The notes beneath the pieces are model-generated. The model made no database searches. It was not told the DNA's origin and worked only from the letters and a program-made list of their open reading frames with translations. DNA of 33,437 nucleotides, taken from positions 56,136,673-56,170,109 of the forward strand of contig CM044524.1 of assembly GCA_024364805.1 (NCBI GenBank), in the 5' to 3' direction. This stretch comes from Euprymna scolopes. Taxonomy: Eukaryota > Mollusca > Cephalopoda > Sepiida > Sepiolidae. The first letter of the stretch is position 1, and the number at the start of each line of letters is the position of its first letter. This document shows, piece after piece, positions 1 through 9,231 of this stretch. A program made the position numbers and the translations under genes.

Positions 1-447
1 ATTCATTCAAAACATATCGCTAAAACAAAAACAAAAAACAACATCTATATAATAGCCTTTATATTCTGGAGGCTTACAATACAGGCGGTAGATGTAGTTC
101 TTCAGCTACGGCAATATATCTAGGAAAGAGAAGCTCTGTTGAAAGGAATGTTATATAACAGAAAATGGTAACGAATAGAGAAGGTTTGCAAATACATGCC
201 TCTGCAAGAACTTTACTAAGGAAGGATGATTCGATAATTGCTTACACGGTGGCTTCCGTCGATTCTGGCTTTTGTTGTCACAGAAGAAAAGGCTTTTGCC
301 TGCAAGCTGCCTTCTGAGAGCTTCTGTCACAATTTGATGTCAACCAAAGTGAGGAAAGTGGAAAAGGAGGAATGGCTACCTTGGAACTGCCTTCTGTGGG
401 ATTTGTGTTTCGACACAAACATTCTCTGAGTTTGACAAGATACACCT
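1..447. other. Unclassified, no gene recognised
   Basis: A 63-codon open frame at 238-429 has no recognisable domain. It runs straight into the Penelope-type motif that follows, so it may be decayed element sequence rather than a host exon. Nothing else can be supported here. Confidence 0.3.
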
Positions 448-512
448 GAAGAAGGTCGGAGGTTACATCGACCGAAACGTTGTGAAAATCACACTCAAGA
501 TGAGGACAGTAG
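448..512 (+). repeat. Penelope-type terminal motif with hammerhead-like fold
   Basis: The block holds CTGAAGA, a GGTCG/CGACC stem with a 10-base loop, then GAAACG. This order resembles a hammerhead core (CUGAUGA, stem II, GAAA). Hammerhead motifs are known from the terminal repeats of Penelope-like retroelements. Related copies lie at about 18169-18215 (minus) and 18545-18586 (plus). No reverse transcriptase or GIY-YIG domain is visible nearby, so the family call rests on this short motif. Confidence 0.4.
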
Positions 513-593
513 TCCGATTACTCCAAATAATGCATGTCATTTTTATTATCAAGCAACTCTTATTCTCTTCAAATCATTATTTCTTGTTTTTAC

Positions 594-811
594 TTTTTAC
601 TAGCAGGGAGACCTGATATTACACAGGATTGAATGAGCATCAACAAATGTTCCACTCTTTCAATACTTTTATTGTCATCGAAATTAATAAAATCACCCAT
701 TTTCCAATCAAATCGGTTGATCTCCTGTTCTAGTCGGAGGCCCACTGCTGTGCACCGAGAGGAAGCTTCATATGCCCCCCTGTAGTGACTAAGTCCAAAA
801 TACATTGCAAT
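594..811 (-). CDS. Candidate host exon, unknown protein
   Basis: The minus strand is open from about 811 to a TAA at 592-590. It encodes about 72 residues of mixed, protein-like composition, including GAYEASSRCTAVGLRLEQE and, later, INRFDWKMGDFINFD. A TATAG acceptor falls at 812-816. Possible GT donors lie at 599-600 and 592-593, or the frame may simply end as a terminal exon. The acceptor has a poor pyrimidine tract. I recognise no family. It has the same strand as the two better-supported exons at 23403 and 31083 and could be a downstream exon of that gene. It could also be part of an unrecognised transposon. Confidence 0.35.
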
Positions 812-829
812 CTATACTGCGCTATAGAA

Positions 830-1590
830 AACCTACTGCTGACTTAAAAAAAATTATTTTTTATATATAATGGCTTGAATTAAAAGTTAAAATGCAAAAG
901 TCAAGTGTCATGGTTCAATTGTGCTTTAAACAGAAATTTTCATTTCGAACACGCCCCTGCCATATCAAAGAACCTGCTGTTGATTTTATATGCCAGGACA
1001 TTTTTCTGGTGCAGTGATAAAACTTGTCAAATGCACTCGTGATGTTAGGCTGTATAAGGATGTTAACTTTAGTAAAAATCATACTGTTCACTCTTTAATC
1101 GGATTTTTCCGATTATCAATACATTTTGGAGGCCTTCTGATACCAAACCTATCTAAGAACACTCCCAAACAAAAAGTACATTTGTGTGAAATTAAAAACA
1201 AGATCGGACCAATCGTTTCGGAGTTCATAGGGAATAAACTAACACACACAAAGTGCCTTTTATATGTTAGTAGAGATTAATAAACTTAGGAAGTGAATAT
1301 TTTTCAGCCAACTCCCCATCTCCGAGTTAAGATGCAAAAGGATATTTTCATGCAGAATTCAAACAAAAAGGAAATGATACTCACTTTGGTATATTCAAAA
1401 ATAAAAGACAATGTAATTTTAAATCTTTCATTTTCTGCGTTAAATCAACACCATCACACTGAAACGAAAAGACAGGAAAACAAGATTTAGATATAAAGTG
1501 TAAAACTCAAGAAAACAAAAGAATGGTTTTATACTTGGCAAGGAAATAGGTATAAAAAGCCTGACAACAAGGCTCTATTTATATATATAT
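830..1590. other. AT-rich sequence, nothing recognised
   Basis: The plus-strand open frames at 990-1280 and 1293-1490 have low-complexity, Lys/Asn/Ile-rich composition and no motif I recognise. No splice-framed exon or repeat end could be supported. Confidence 0.3.
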
Positions 1591-1593
1591 GTA

Positions 1594-1625
1594 CTAGCGG
1601 CTGCACCGCGTCAGCATACACAACC
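1594..1625 (-). repeat. Possible decayed Helitron 3' end
   Basis: CTAG beside a (TA)n tract is followed by a GC-rich block (GCGGCTGCACCGCG) that could be a terminal hairpin read on the minus strand. It does not match the CCCGGGCAACGCCGGG-type hairpin of the other Helitrons here, so this is weak. Confidence 0.18.
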
Positions 1626-1806
1626 CAGAATCAAACACAACATTAAGTACACTCAACATCGTCTTACCATCAATGCTTACCCTGTGAACTCGGAGTATGG
1701 AAAATTCCCATATGCACAAAACAAAATCACTGAAAAAACAAAAATAGCCTAACTAAGGGTAAGGATAATGAGTAAACGTTGGATAAAATGATGGTTAATA
1801 TTATTA

Positions 1807-1879
1807 CGAACTTGCCAGGATTTGAACCTGGAATCTTCTGATCTGTAGTCAGACGCGTTATCCATTGCACCACAAGTCC
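1807..1879 (-). tRNA. tRNA-Arg-like gene or pseudogene (anticodon loop ACA)
   Basis: The 73-base minus-strand sequence folds as a full cloverleaf. The acceptor GGACTTG pairs with CAAGTTC, the anticodon stem is TCTGA/TCAGA, the T stem is CCAGG/CCTGG, and a discriminator G follows. Sequence around the D and anticodon arms (AATGGATAACGCGTCTGA) matches animal tRNA-Arg(ACG). The anticodon loop is CTACAGA, giving ACA where ACG is expected. The T loop is TTTGAAC rather than TTCGAAY. Both are simple transitions from the arginine tRNA. A TTTT Pol III stop lies shortly downstream. The wrong anticodon argues for a pseudogene or a SINE head, although every stem is kept. Confidence 0.6.
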
Positions 1880-1922
1880 TGTCTGTATGCCGAAAGATAT
1901 TACTGCGACTGCATACAGACAG
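1879..1922. repeat. 12-bp inverted repeat abutting the tRNA-like 5' end
   Basis: CTGTCTGTATGC at 1879-1890 is perfectly mirrored by GCATACAGACAG at 1911-1922, with a 20-base spacer. One arm shares its first base with the first base of the tRNA-like sequence. Confidence 0.7.
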
Positions 1923-2118
1923 TGCTAAATTCCATTGACATGGGCAGGTAACTTTTTCGACAATTGCACAAAACAACCCACAAAATCCTTATTTCGAGCT
2001 TTTTGTGTGACTCTGCGTTGTTCGTTACGAACCATATATAAATAAGGACTATCGAGAGAAACACACTTTTCAGGGAAAAAAAGAATTTTTCAATCTGTTC
2101 AAAAGTTTTATTGGTATA

Positions 2119-2143
2119 TATACACACACACACACACACACAT
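2119..2143. repeat. (CA)n microsatellite
   Basis: About 11 CA units follow a short (TA) run. Confidence 0.9.
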
Positions 2144-2290
2144 AAATAAACATTTATAATTTTATTAATAGTATAGATACTAGAAGATGCACCTGGCATT
2201 GCCCAAAAAAACGGAAAGAAACCGAGACGTGCATGCCAGTATTGTTTTTTTTTTCTTAACAGTTTACTTCTTGTAAATAAAAAAAAAAAG

Positions 2291-2370
2291 ATACACGAGC
2301 TGAGATTGAAACCGTAACCTAAAGACAGTGAGCCAAGTACTGTAACTATTAGATCAGCGTGACACGATTT
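2291..2370 (-). repeat. tRNA-derived SINE head
   Basis: Read on the minus strand, a box-A-like stretch (TGATCTAATAGTTACAG) is followed by a box-B-like GGTTTCAATCTC at tRNA spacing. A long T run follows that would stop Pol III. No body or tail was resolved, so the length is a minimum. Confidence 0.45.
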
Positions 2371-2654
2371 TTAAAAGGTGTTTTCCAACTACTTACTCTT
2401 AACATAAGTAATCTGTAATATGAAATATTCACGCATGCGTATTCGTAAAACAGTTGCCAAACATAAAAATCCAATTACTCCTACGTACCAATTTTTCAAT
2501 TTTGACCTGCTAGCAGCCCTTTTTTGTTCAGACGAAAACAGATTAAAGGTTTTCCATGTGTTTGAATATCCTATATACCAAATTTTAAGTCTGTAGATAC
2601 AAAATTCGTTGAGTATATAGGCTGAGAAATGTCCTCACACACATACACATTCTC

Positions 2655-2690
2655 ATATATATATATATATATACATATATAATTATATCC
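2655..2690. repeat. (TA)n microsatellite beside foldback element
   Basis: An imperfect (TA) tract directly precedes the left arm of the foldback element at 2692. A similar tract at about 2921-2964 follows its right side. Confidence 0.8.
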
Positions 2691-2691
2691 G

Positions 2692-2883
2692 CAGCCAAAC
2701 AACGTCGCAGCTCACAAGAGCCATGAAACCAACAAACTTGAAGTCCAAGACTCGAGTTTCGCCCTCATTTGGGCTTATCAGTTAGACATATCCGAACTCG
2801 GGATTTGAAACCTGAGCCTCTTGCATTAGACTTCCGGTTTGTTGGCAATCATGGCTCTTGTGAGCTGCGACGTTGTTTGGCTG
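2692..2883. mobile_element. Foldback element with perfect 35-bp terminal inverted repeats
   Basis: Bases 2692-2726 and 2849-2883 are exact reverse complements over all 35 positions. Pairing continues imperfectly inward (CCAACAAAC and GAAGTC recur in both arms). The minus strand holds a box-B-like GGTTTCAAATCC, so a tRNA-like piece is involved. (TA)n tracts lie near both sides, so a target duplication cannot be defined. The element is non-coding and 192 bp long. It may be a MITE or two SINE heads fused head to head. Confidence 0.65.
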
Positions 2884-2927
2884 TCAAATAATTATTTAAT
2901 CTCTCACATTCTGAAAATTTTATATAC

Positions 2928-2964
<37 letters not shown>

Positions 2965-3205
2965 GCATTCTCTTTTAGATTATTGGAACATTAATTCCCC
3001 ATTAACATTAAATGTTTTATACATGTTTTAACCCTAATTTCTACGGTGACATAAATAATAAACTTCACTGATATTAATATGATACATTAAGCTCAAAGTT
3101 TTAATTGCCTATATTTGTTACCTCCTATAATATATTAACAATCGACCCATTATATAAAATTTAACTTTAATAAAATGAATAACAACAAATTTTATAAACA
3201 AGCCA
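2965..3205. other. AT-rich sequence, nothing recognised
   Basis: No coding frame, repeat end or RNA gene could be supported between the foldback element and the following dispersed repeat. Confidence 0.4.
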
Positions 3206-3960
3206 TGCATGCGTAGTCCCCCTCTGGTGCTGCATGTGAGATGACACCACAAAAAATAGTGAAGAAATGATGAATATGAGAAGTGTGAAGGGCCAAAGTT
3301 GCCTTCACATTTTCGCCAAGTTTCAGAAAAAACTAATGGATGGGGAAAAAGTTATAGGGTAAAAAGTGTAATTTTTTGCAATTTTAAGGGCATTTGTGAC
3401 ACTTTTTGAGCTCCTGGGAACGCCGAATCTCAGTGAAATGGACAAACGATGCAGTTTCACGCCTTAAGATATGTATATTTGAATTCGGCACCATGGAAAA
3501 CCACTATATCGACATACATATCAAGTTTTTGAGTAATATGAAAAGAGAATTAAAAAAAGGCACGTTTTTTAGCTCTAAAAGTCCCAGAGGGATGCGAACA
3601 AGAATTTTTCCAGGGTCACCCATAGTGAATTAATATTAAGAATAACGGCTTCCACATTTTGACCAAGTTTCAGGAAAATCTAATAGATGGATCGAACACT
3701 ATGGGGCAAAACATGTAATTCTTGGCCATTTTGGGGCCTTTTTAACCTCTTTTGAGCCCCTGGGGATGCAACGGAAATTTTTGCAAAAAAAAAAAAAAAA
3801 AATGTTTTTCCTATGCATATCTATTCAATGAAATACAATTTGTGGCAAAATTTCAGGAACAACTAATGGACGGTTATCTGGCAATCGTCCGGACTAATGA
3901 ACGCACGGACGGACGCTGCTGAAAACATAGGTCCCTCTCAGAAAAATCGGGGGACTAATA
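3206..3960 (+). repeat. Modular non-coding dispersed repeat, copy A
   Basis: A diverged cassette recurs within the copy. A stretch reading roughly AAGTTTCAGGAAAATCTAAT, then GGCCATTTTGGGG, then GAGCCCCTGGGGATGC appears near 3319-3425 and again near 3665-3775. The first part appears once more near 3847-3870. It ends with GGACGGACG-rich sequence. Related text (AGCCCCAAAAGTCCCC, CACCATGCAAAA) is found at 23520-24260. The 75-codon frame at 3406-3633 lies inside the repeat and is not a gene. Confidence 0.5.
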
Positions 3961-4560
3961 AGATATAATAAAAAATGTAGTGGTATTCGACTTTTTTATT
4001 CTTTTATTCGCACTTTATAGAGTAGATAAAATTTGTTGTGTCTATACTAAATTTAGAATCTCAGGCTTCTCATTAAATTTAAATTGATATTAAAATTAAG
4101 TCCTTATATTTAGCTTACCTTTTAAGTCAAATACAATTTTTGAAGATCAAACTGTTCAAAAAAAGGCAAAATTTGCGAAATTTGGCTTTAAAAACGCCAT
4201 TTTGGCAACCCTGAACAAGACTATGAGAGTGACCTCTTTTTTGAAGTAGCTTCGTCTTCAAATATGTCATTGTTATTATACTGTGAGAAAAGAACTCAGA
4301 GTAATTTCGATGTGCAGTTGTTCTTCACAAAAAAAAAAAACAAAAACAAAAAAAAAACAGTGAAACGTTATGTAAAAAAAAAAAAGAACATTTGAAAGAA
4401 ACAAGGCAAAAAGAAGAACATTGTCTGCCAAGAGGTGCTGGACTGAAGGAGTAAATTAAAAAGTGTCTCTTATAATGTGATTTTATTATCTATACTGAAC
4501 TGTGTAGCACAGTATAAGTTTCTGAGTATTTATCTCCTTTGGGTCATTTCTGTATTTAAA
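3961..4560. other. A-rich sequence upstream of a LINE tail
   Basis: Several poly-A runs lie at 4329-4385. It may include decayed upstream LINE sequence, but no reverse transcriptase motif is readable. Confidence 0.3.
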
Positions 4561-4565
4561 ATACA

Positions 4566-4975
4566 ATGTTTACAATGTTACAGTGTTCGACTGAGCTTCA
4601 ATCTATGGTCCCCCCTCGCCAAACTTTCACAAGAAGCACTCGTCTAGCTGTAAACACTATCAATAATTCCCCCCACTCTTTATCTGTGCCTAAACCTAAA
4701 CGTAGATTCCATGAACAAAGCTTCTTTCTTAGAACTGCACGCCTGTGGAATTGTCTTCCGTTTTCCTGCTTTCCGGCTGACTACAGTATGGTTGTCTTCA
4801 AGTCTAACGTAAATAAGTTCTTGATGAGCCGTTCCATATAAGTTATCAAATTTACCAAATTTTCATTACTAATGATTACTATATTGTCCAATTTCTACTG
4901 TACACTCTTTAACCTTATCCTTGAGTGGCCTCTTGGCCTTGATAATGTGGTGATGCCTATGTAAAAAAAAACAAA
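4566..4975 (+). mobile_element. 5'-truncated LINE, C-terminal RT region and 3' UTR
   Basis: A frame ending at 4841 encodes the end of a non-LTR retrotransposon protein: STELQSMVPPRQTFTRSTRL, then RTARLWNCLPFSCFP and FKSNVNKFL. The RxxRLWNxLP...FKxxVxxxL pattern is typical of Jockey/CR1-group tails. The 3' UTR runs to about 4963, where GATGCCTATGT meets an A-rich tail. Near-identical 3' ends occur at 8492 (plus) and 28880 (minus), with a more diverged one at 11726 (minus). The reverse transcriptase core and endonuclease are absent, as expected for 5' truncation. Confidence 0.75.
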
Positions 4976-5098
4976 AGAAAAACAATGGACCTTATTTCAT
5001 GGAAAATTTAATAAACTCATATTTGCTGTATGTCATTGGTTTTCTTGTCCAAAAATATTTTTTGTGCTATCCAGAAAAATATCAGCTTTATAAAAACA

Positions 5099-5525
5099 CT
5101 AGCAGGGGTGCCCGGCGTTGCTCGGGTGTTTGGAGGTGTATGCTGTGCAAAAAAAGCAAAAAAACAAAAAAATGGTTAATTTTTTAAAACTTTGACCCCT
5201 ATTATGACCCCTTAAAATTTAGAGTTCCGGACTCAAATCACTTTATTAAGTTAGATCCAGGTTCAAGGAACCTATATCTAAACTTTCAAGTGTCTAGACC
5301 CAAAATTGTCGGAGGAGTTTGGTAGAGTTCCTAAAGGTCAAATCGTTGAAATTTGACCCCTTAACAGCCAAATTTCTGGCTGACACCCGTCACATCGATT
5401 TTCCCAAATCTCAGTACCCGGTATTTCAAATTTCGAGTCTATAGACTAAAAATTGACAGAGTTATTGCGTAGGGAAATATACACACACAGACAGACAGAC
5501 ACGTTCACTTTTATAGATATATAGA
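5099..5525 (-). mobile_element. Non-autonomous Helitron
   Basis: On the minus strand it begins TCTATATATCTATAAAAG and ends with a GC-rich hairpin (CCCGAGCAACGCCGGG) about ten bases before CTAG. It sits between A and T. These are Helitron hallmarks: 5' TC, 3' hairpin, CTAG, and insertion between A and T. There is no Rep/helicase frame. The interior matches the 14870 unit (blocks such as TTTCGAGTCTATAGACT and GACCCAAAATTGTCGGAGGA). Confidence 0.7.
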
Positions 5526-5775
5526 TTGTTGATTAAATATATTTCTCATTCCATGAAATTTCCATAGGTCCCACTATTGAATCATCCATATGAATGAAAA
5601 TGTATAAAGAAAAAAGAAAATCTCTATTGAGTTTTCTTGCATTCACTAGGAAAAATCTACCTCATTCACTATGAAAGAAAAACATTTTCAGATAATATAA
5701 TTTGACCCAGAAATATATGAGAGGATATCGGTCAAAGGGTTTGAGACAATAGATAATGGGAAATATCAAACATTC
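5526..5775. other. Nothing recognised
   Basis: AT-rich sequence without a supported feature. The tail of the open frame described in the next entry extends into it. Confidence 0.3.
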
Positions 5776-5779
5776 CAGG

Positions 5780-5932
5780 AGGAAATAATGTTTATATAAA
5801 TCGTCACAAACAGAAAGCGGGCAATCGGTCAGTGAGAGAACAAACTGACACATTTCTTCACCACCAACATCTACACCAACCTCACGTGCGTTCAGAGATG
5901 TCAAAATAGGAGTAATAACTTTAAATCCCAAG
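5780..5932 (-). CDS. Candidate host exon, unknown protein
   Basis: The minus-strand frame reads LGFKVITPILTSLNAREVG and then VGGEEMCQFVLSLTDCPL, which looks like genuine folded protein. A pyrimidine-rich stretch and AATAG acceptor precede it near 5933. Possible donors are GTGAGG after the codons for LTSLNA (strong, short exon) or GTGACG after DCPLSVC. After about 5780 the frame turns hydrophobic and aromatic and probably leaves the coding part. The family is not recognised. It lies on the same strand as the exons at 23403 and 31083. A fragment of an unrecognised transposon is the main alternative. Confidence 0.3.
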
Positions 5933-6025
5933 CTATTTTTCGGTGTGAAATAAAAAAAAATTAAAAAAAAAACAATATATTATTTTATAGATCAGCTGTG
6001 CTGGATAAAATGTGAGAAAAATGGG

Positions 6026-6695
6026 CCTGGGGAGAAGAAGGATAAACAATGATCTGGCTAGAGTTTGGAAATCAATTTCTTAAAGCTATCCAACACATGT
6101 CAATATGTACAACGAATGCTAAACCGAAGATGACAATGATGATGATTATAAGGAAGGATGAAGAAAAAGGAGGATTTAAAGCTAAAATGAAATGAAATGG
6201 TGGTGTTAAGCTCTATGAAAGCGGCCATGCAAAATCATAAATTCCCGAATGGTAACAAAGTTTATCAGGTATGTATACAGGATGTGATGATGTATAGAAG
6301 TGAAATCTGGCCATTAAGGATTAAGGATAGGAGTTGCATGACGAGAAATAATATGAGAATGATGTGATAAATGTGTAATATGAGTCTTAAAGATAAGCTT
6401 AGTTCTGGTGACTTCTGAGAAAGATTACATCTGGACAGTATAGGAAGATATATGGTGAACAGGAGACATCGATGGTATGGTCACATTGAAAGAACGGATA
6501 AGGGCCCTTCTGTTGATAGATGTAGAACAGTCAAGGTAGCAGGTTTAGTTCACAGGGGAGAATTGATACAAATGGACCCGAGGGATAAATAAAGATTTGA
6601 CCATAGATAAGTTAGTTTGAAAGTCCGTTTTTTAAAGCCGGCCAACGTATGCCATCATGTACAATGGATATTAGAGCGGCGGCGGCGGCGGCGGC

Positions 6696-6729
<34 letters not shown>

Positions 6730-6860
6730 CTGATGATGATTGTGGGGGAGACGAAGAAGAATTCCGAAGCTAAAATGATAAATGATTGCATTAAAACCCA
6801 TGAAATATGACAAACAAAACCGTAAATTCCCGAATGGTACGGAAGGTTAGAAATTGGTGA
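6026..6860 (+). pseudogene. LINE reverse transcriptase C-terminal remnants, two partial copies
   Basis: The second copy (about 6281-6675) encodes decayed blocks: MYRSEIWPLRIKD, then RRHRWYGHIERTDKGPSVDR and CRTVKVAG. This is the characteristic R-x-R-W-Y/F-G-H-hydrophobic-E-R region near the end of a large class of non-LTR retrotransposon proteins. It carries several stops. A shorter 3' piece at about 6026-6270 repeats the sequence at 6620-6860: AAAGC(T/C)...CCAACRYATG, a GAT-rich run, AGCTAAAATGA, then TAAATTCCCGAATGGTA. A third copy of the lineage is on the minus strand at about 13500-13960. Confidence 0.65.
6676..6740. repeat. (GCG)n-(GAT)n compound microsatellite in LINE 3' UTR
   Basis: Seven GCG units are followed by about fourteen ATG/GAT units with one interruption. 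Related LINE copies at 6120 and 13630 have only two to four GAT units at the same place, so the tract expanded inside the LINE tail. Confidence 0.85.
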
Positions 6861-8490
6861 ATCATGGAGAAATCAGCCATGTTTTACGATATCGCCAACT
6901 CAACAAAGGGGTAATAATTAAATAGCGAATTCTCTTTTGTTTGTTTTATTCTTCGATAATTCTCTGCAAGGAAAGACATGTAGATTGCGCAGAACACTTC
7001 TAGTCGGCATTTTGTCAAAGAAAAGTGACAGGAAATATAAAACGAAAACTATAAACAGAAAGTTGTTTGCTCAAATGAAAGCACGTGTTGCGCTGTAAAA
7101 CGGATACAAAAAAATATCTGCTGATCCTAATTCTTTCAACTTTCAATGGAACTGACTCAATTTATGTGTTTGAGAGTATACAGCTAAACAGCAGATGCAC
7201 GCTATCTCCCTCTGAATTACTCAACTGGGAAATTTTGAAAGAAAGCTGCTAGCAATCTTGAAAGGGATTATTCCAGCAGCACTTCTTAGTTTTAATTTTT
7301 GTTTCTCTAATTAAAACGTTGCCAAAAAAAGAGAAAAAAAAAAAAAAGATTGCGCTTCTGTATGAAAAGGACCTATATCGACCTGCATGTTTCATATTAC
7401 ATTTTACTGAACGAACCGGAAATGGTAGAAGCAGTTTACGATTTGAAAGCCGTAGGGGGAAGGGAAAGAAAAATACGTGAAAAGGTAAATAGCACTGGGT
7501 TAGGTTTAGTATTAAAAACAATTTAGCCATTCAAAAAAATCAAGTTGAAAAAAAAAAACTTACTAAAAATAATATAAATGAAATAAAGTTGATTCATTTG
7601 TTTGAAGAAAATTTTGAAAGCCATTCGTAACATAGAGAGGAAGCTTAATTGATCCTACTTTTCTTCAGTCAAGGAAAAAAGTTAAAAACTTATTTGATTT
7701 AATGTCTGTATCAACCATTTCCGGTCTCTTCTGTAAATCGGAACCAGAACGATGTGGGCCGACAGGAGTCCTCTTCTATGGAAGTATCAAAATGACATGT
7801 GTTTAAGCTAAGTACCCGACTATAGCCGAGGGCGAGTCAAAGGCTCCATTTTCAGTAGCTGCTACACAGAGAGGTAGGAGAGGGCGCCATTTCATTCCAT
7901 TCCAAAGATTACTCCACTTGCCCTTGATTTCCTCCTTGTAATACCGATTGTTTAGTAAATGGGCATTATATAAAGCACTGCCGGGAGATGCCAAGTAATC
8001 TGAACGATTATTATTACGATTTTTTTTTATGTTTAGAAAATATGTATCAAGATAGAAGTTATTTTTAGGATAAAAATATTATTGGAGAAATGAGTTAGAA
8101 ATGTTAACGTAAGAATGTTAAAAGACACAAGAATGTTAGAATATGAACACTGGATATGATTTTAGTGATGGTATCACGTGATCTTAATGTTACGTGAGTT
8201 AATGGCGTAATGGGATAGATTTTGAGAGACGTGCAGTTTAATTTAAAGTTTGAAGAAAGACTGGAAAAGTTGGGCAAGTTCACACGAAAGATATCGTCTC
8301 CGCGTTTTGGAAGTTGGGAGAAACACGATTTTAGCCTAATGTAGAAAATTACAACGTCTTGCAGCTTCGATGGAAAGTCAAGAATAAAGTTATATGAAAT
8401 ATACAACCTATTATTGTTTGTTTTTTTTGGGAAAGGTAACTGTTTTACCTTCCTAATAAAATATATTTAAAGAACACAACACAAAAGAAT
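6861..8490. other. No recognised element; small unknown frame at 7803-7994
   Basis: Most of this stretch shows nothing I can place. The minus strand at 7803-7994 has a 63-codon ATG-initiated frame starting MASPGSALYNAHLLNNRYYK and containing KWSNLWNGMKWRPLLP. Its composition is protein-like but no family is recognised and no splice sites frame it. It is more likely a transposon scrap than a gene. Confidence 0.25.
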
Positions 8491-8491
8491 A

Positions 8492-8625
8492 AATTTACCG
8501 AATTTTCATTACTAAAGATTACTATATTGTCCAATTTCTACTGTACACTCTTTAACCTTTATCCTTGAGTGGCCTCTTGGCCTTGATAATGTGGTGATGC
8601 CTGTGTAAAAAAAAAATAAAAAAAG
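8492..8625 (+). mobile_element. LINE 3' UTR fragment
   Basis: Nearly identical to 4848-4975: the same ATTACTATATTGTCCAATTT, CTTGAGTGGCCTCTTGGCC and GATAATGTGGTGATGCCT blocks, then an A-rich tail. It is an extreme 5' truncation of the same LINE subfamily. The few differences suggest a fairly recent insertion. Confidence 0.8.
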
Positions 8626-9229
8626 AATAAACTTCTCTTTAACAATAACAATTTGAAATATTTATTAGCAATAGGAACTGGCAGATCGGACTGCGAAAAA
8701 GGAAGAAGAAACAAAGTTCTTTTTGAGGTCCTCGTCGGTCAGTCAGTACTGTGTCGTCCCCAGCTAATAGTAGTTGTCTCTAGTGGAGGCCATCGATGTT
8801 ATAGCAGGATGTCCAGTGGACAGGGGACGAGAGAAGAGGTGTTGCTTGGCTGAAAGTTCGGTTCTGACTGACTGACGCTCCCTCGGGACTTTGTAGGGAG
8901 CAGATGAATCAATGCGCCCTGTAAGCTGATAGGTCAGCCCGTGGCTGAAGAACTCAGAGGGGAGCATTGATTCACCAGAGAAAATAGTTCTCTGTAACTG
9001 CTACAGTTTCCTTCAGAGGAAGATGAACTTGAATAATGAGAAGAGACGAAGACACAACGGAGAGAGGTATGTCATTTGCCTGTGCATTACACAGACTGAT
9101 GTTAATGAAGTGCTTTATTATATATGAAAGAGACACACATACATACAAGAATAGGACATTTTAACCACTAGACGTCAAACACTGTATATATCACAACGTT
9201 AAAGAGACATTAGTTGTATAAACACTATT
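8626..9229. other. Unclassified GC-richer block with inverted repeats
   Basis: GTCGGTCAGTCAG near 8734 is mirrored by CTGACTGACTGAC near 8865. CGTCCCC near 8755 is mirrored by GGGGACG near 8824. Composition differs from the AT-rich flanks, so a mobile-element piece is likely. No coding frame is convincing. A tRNA box-A-like stretch (TCTAGTGGTTAAAATG, minus strand) lies near 9155-9172. Confidence 0.3.
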
Positions 9230-9231
9230 TA

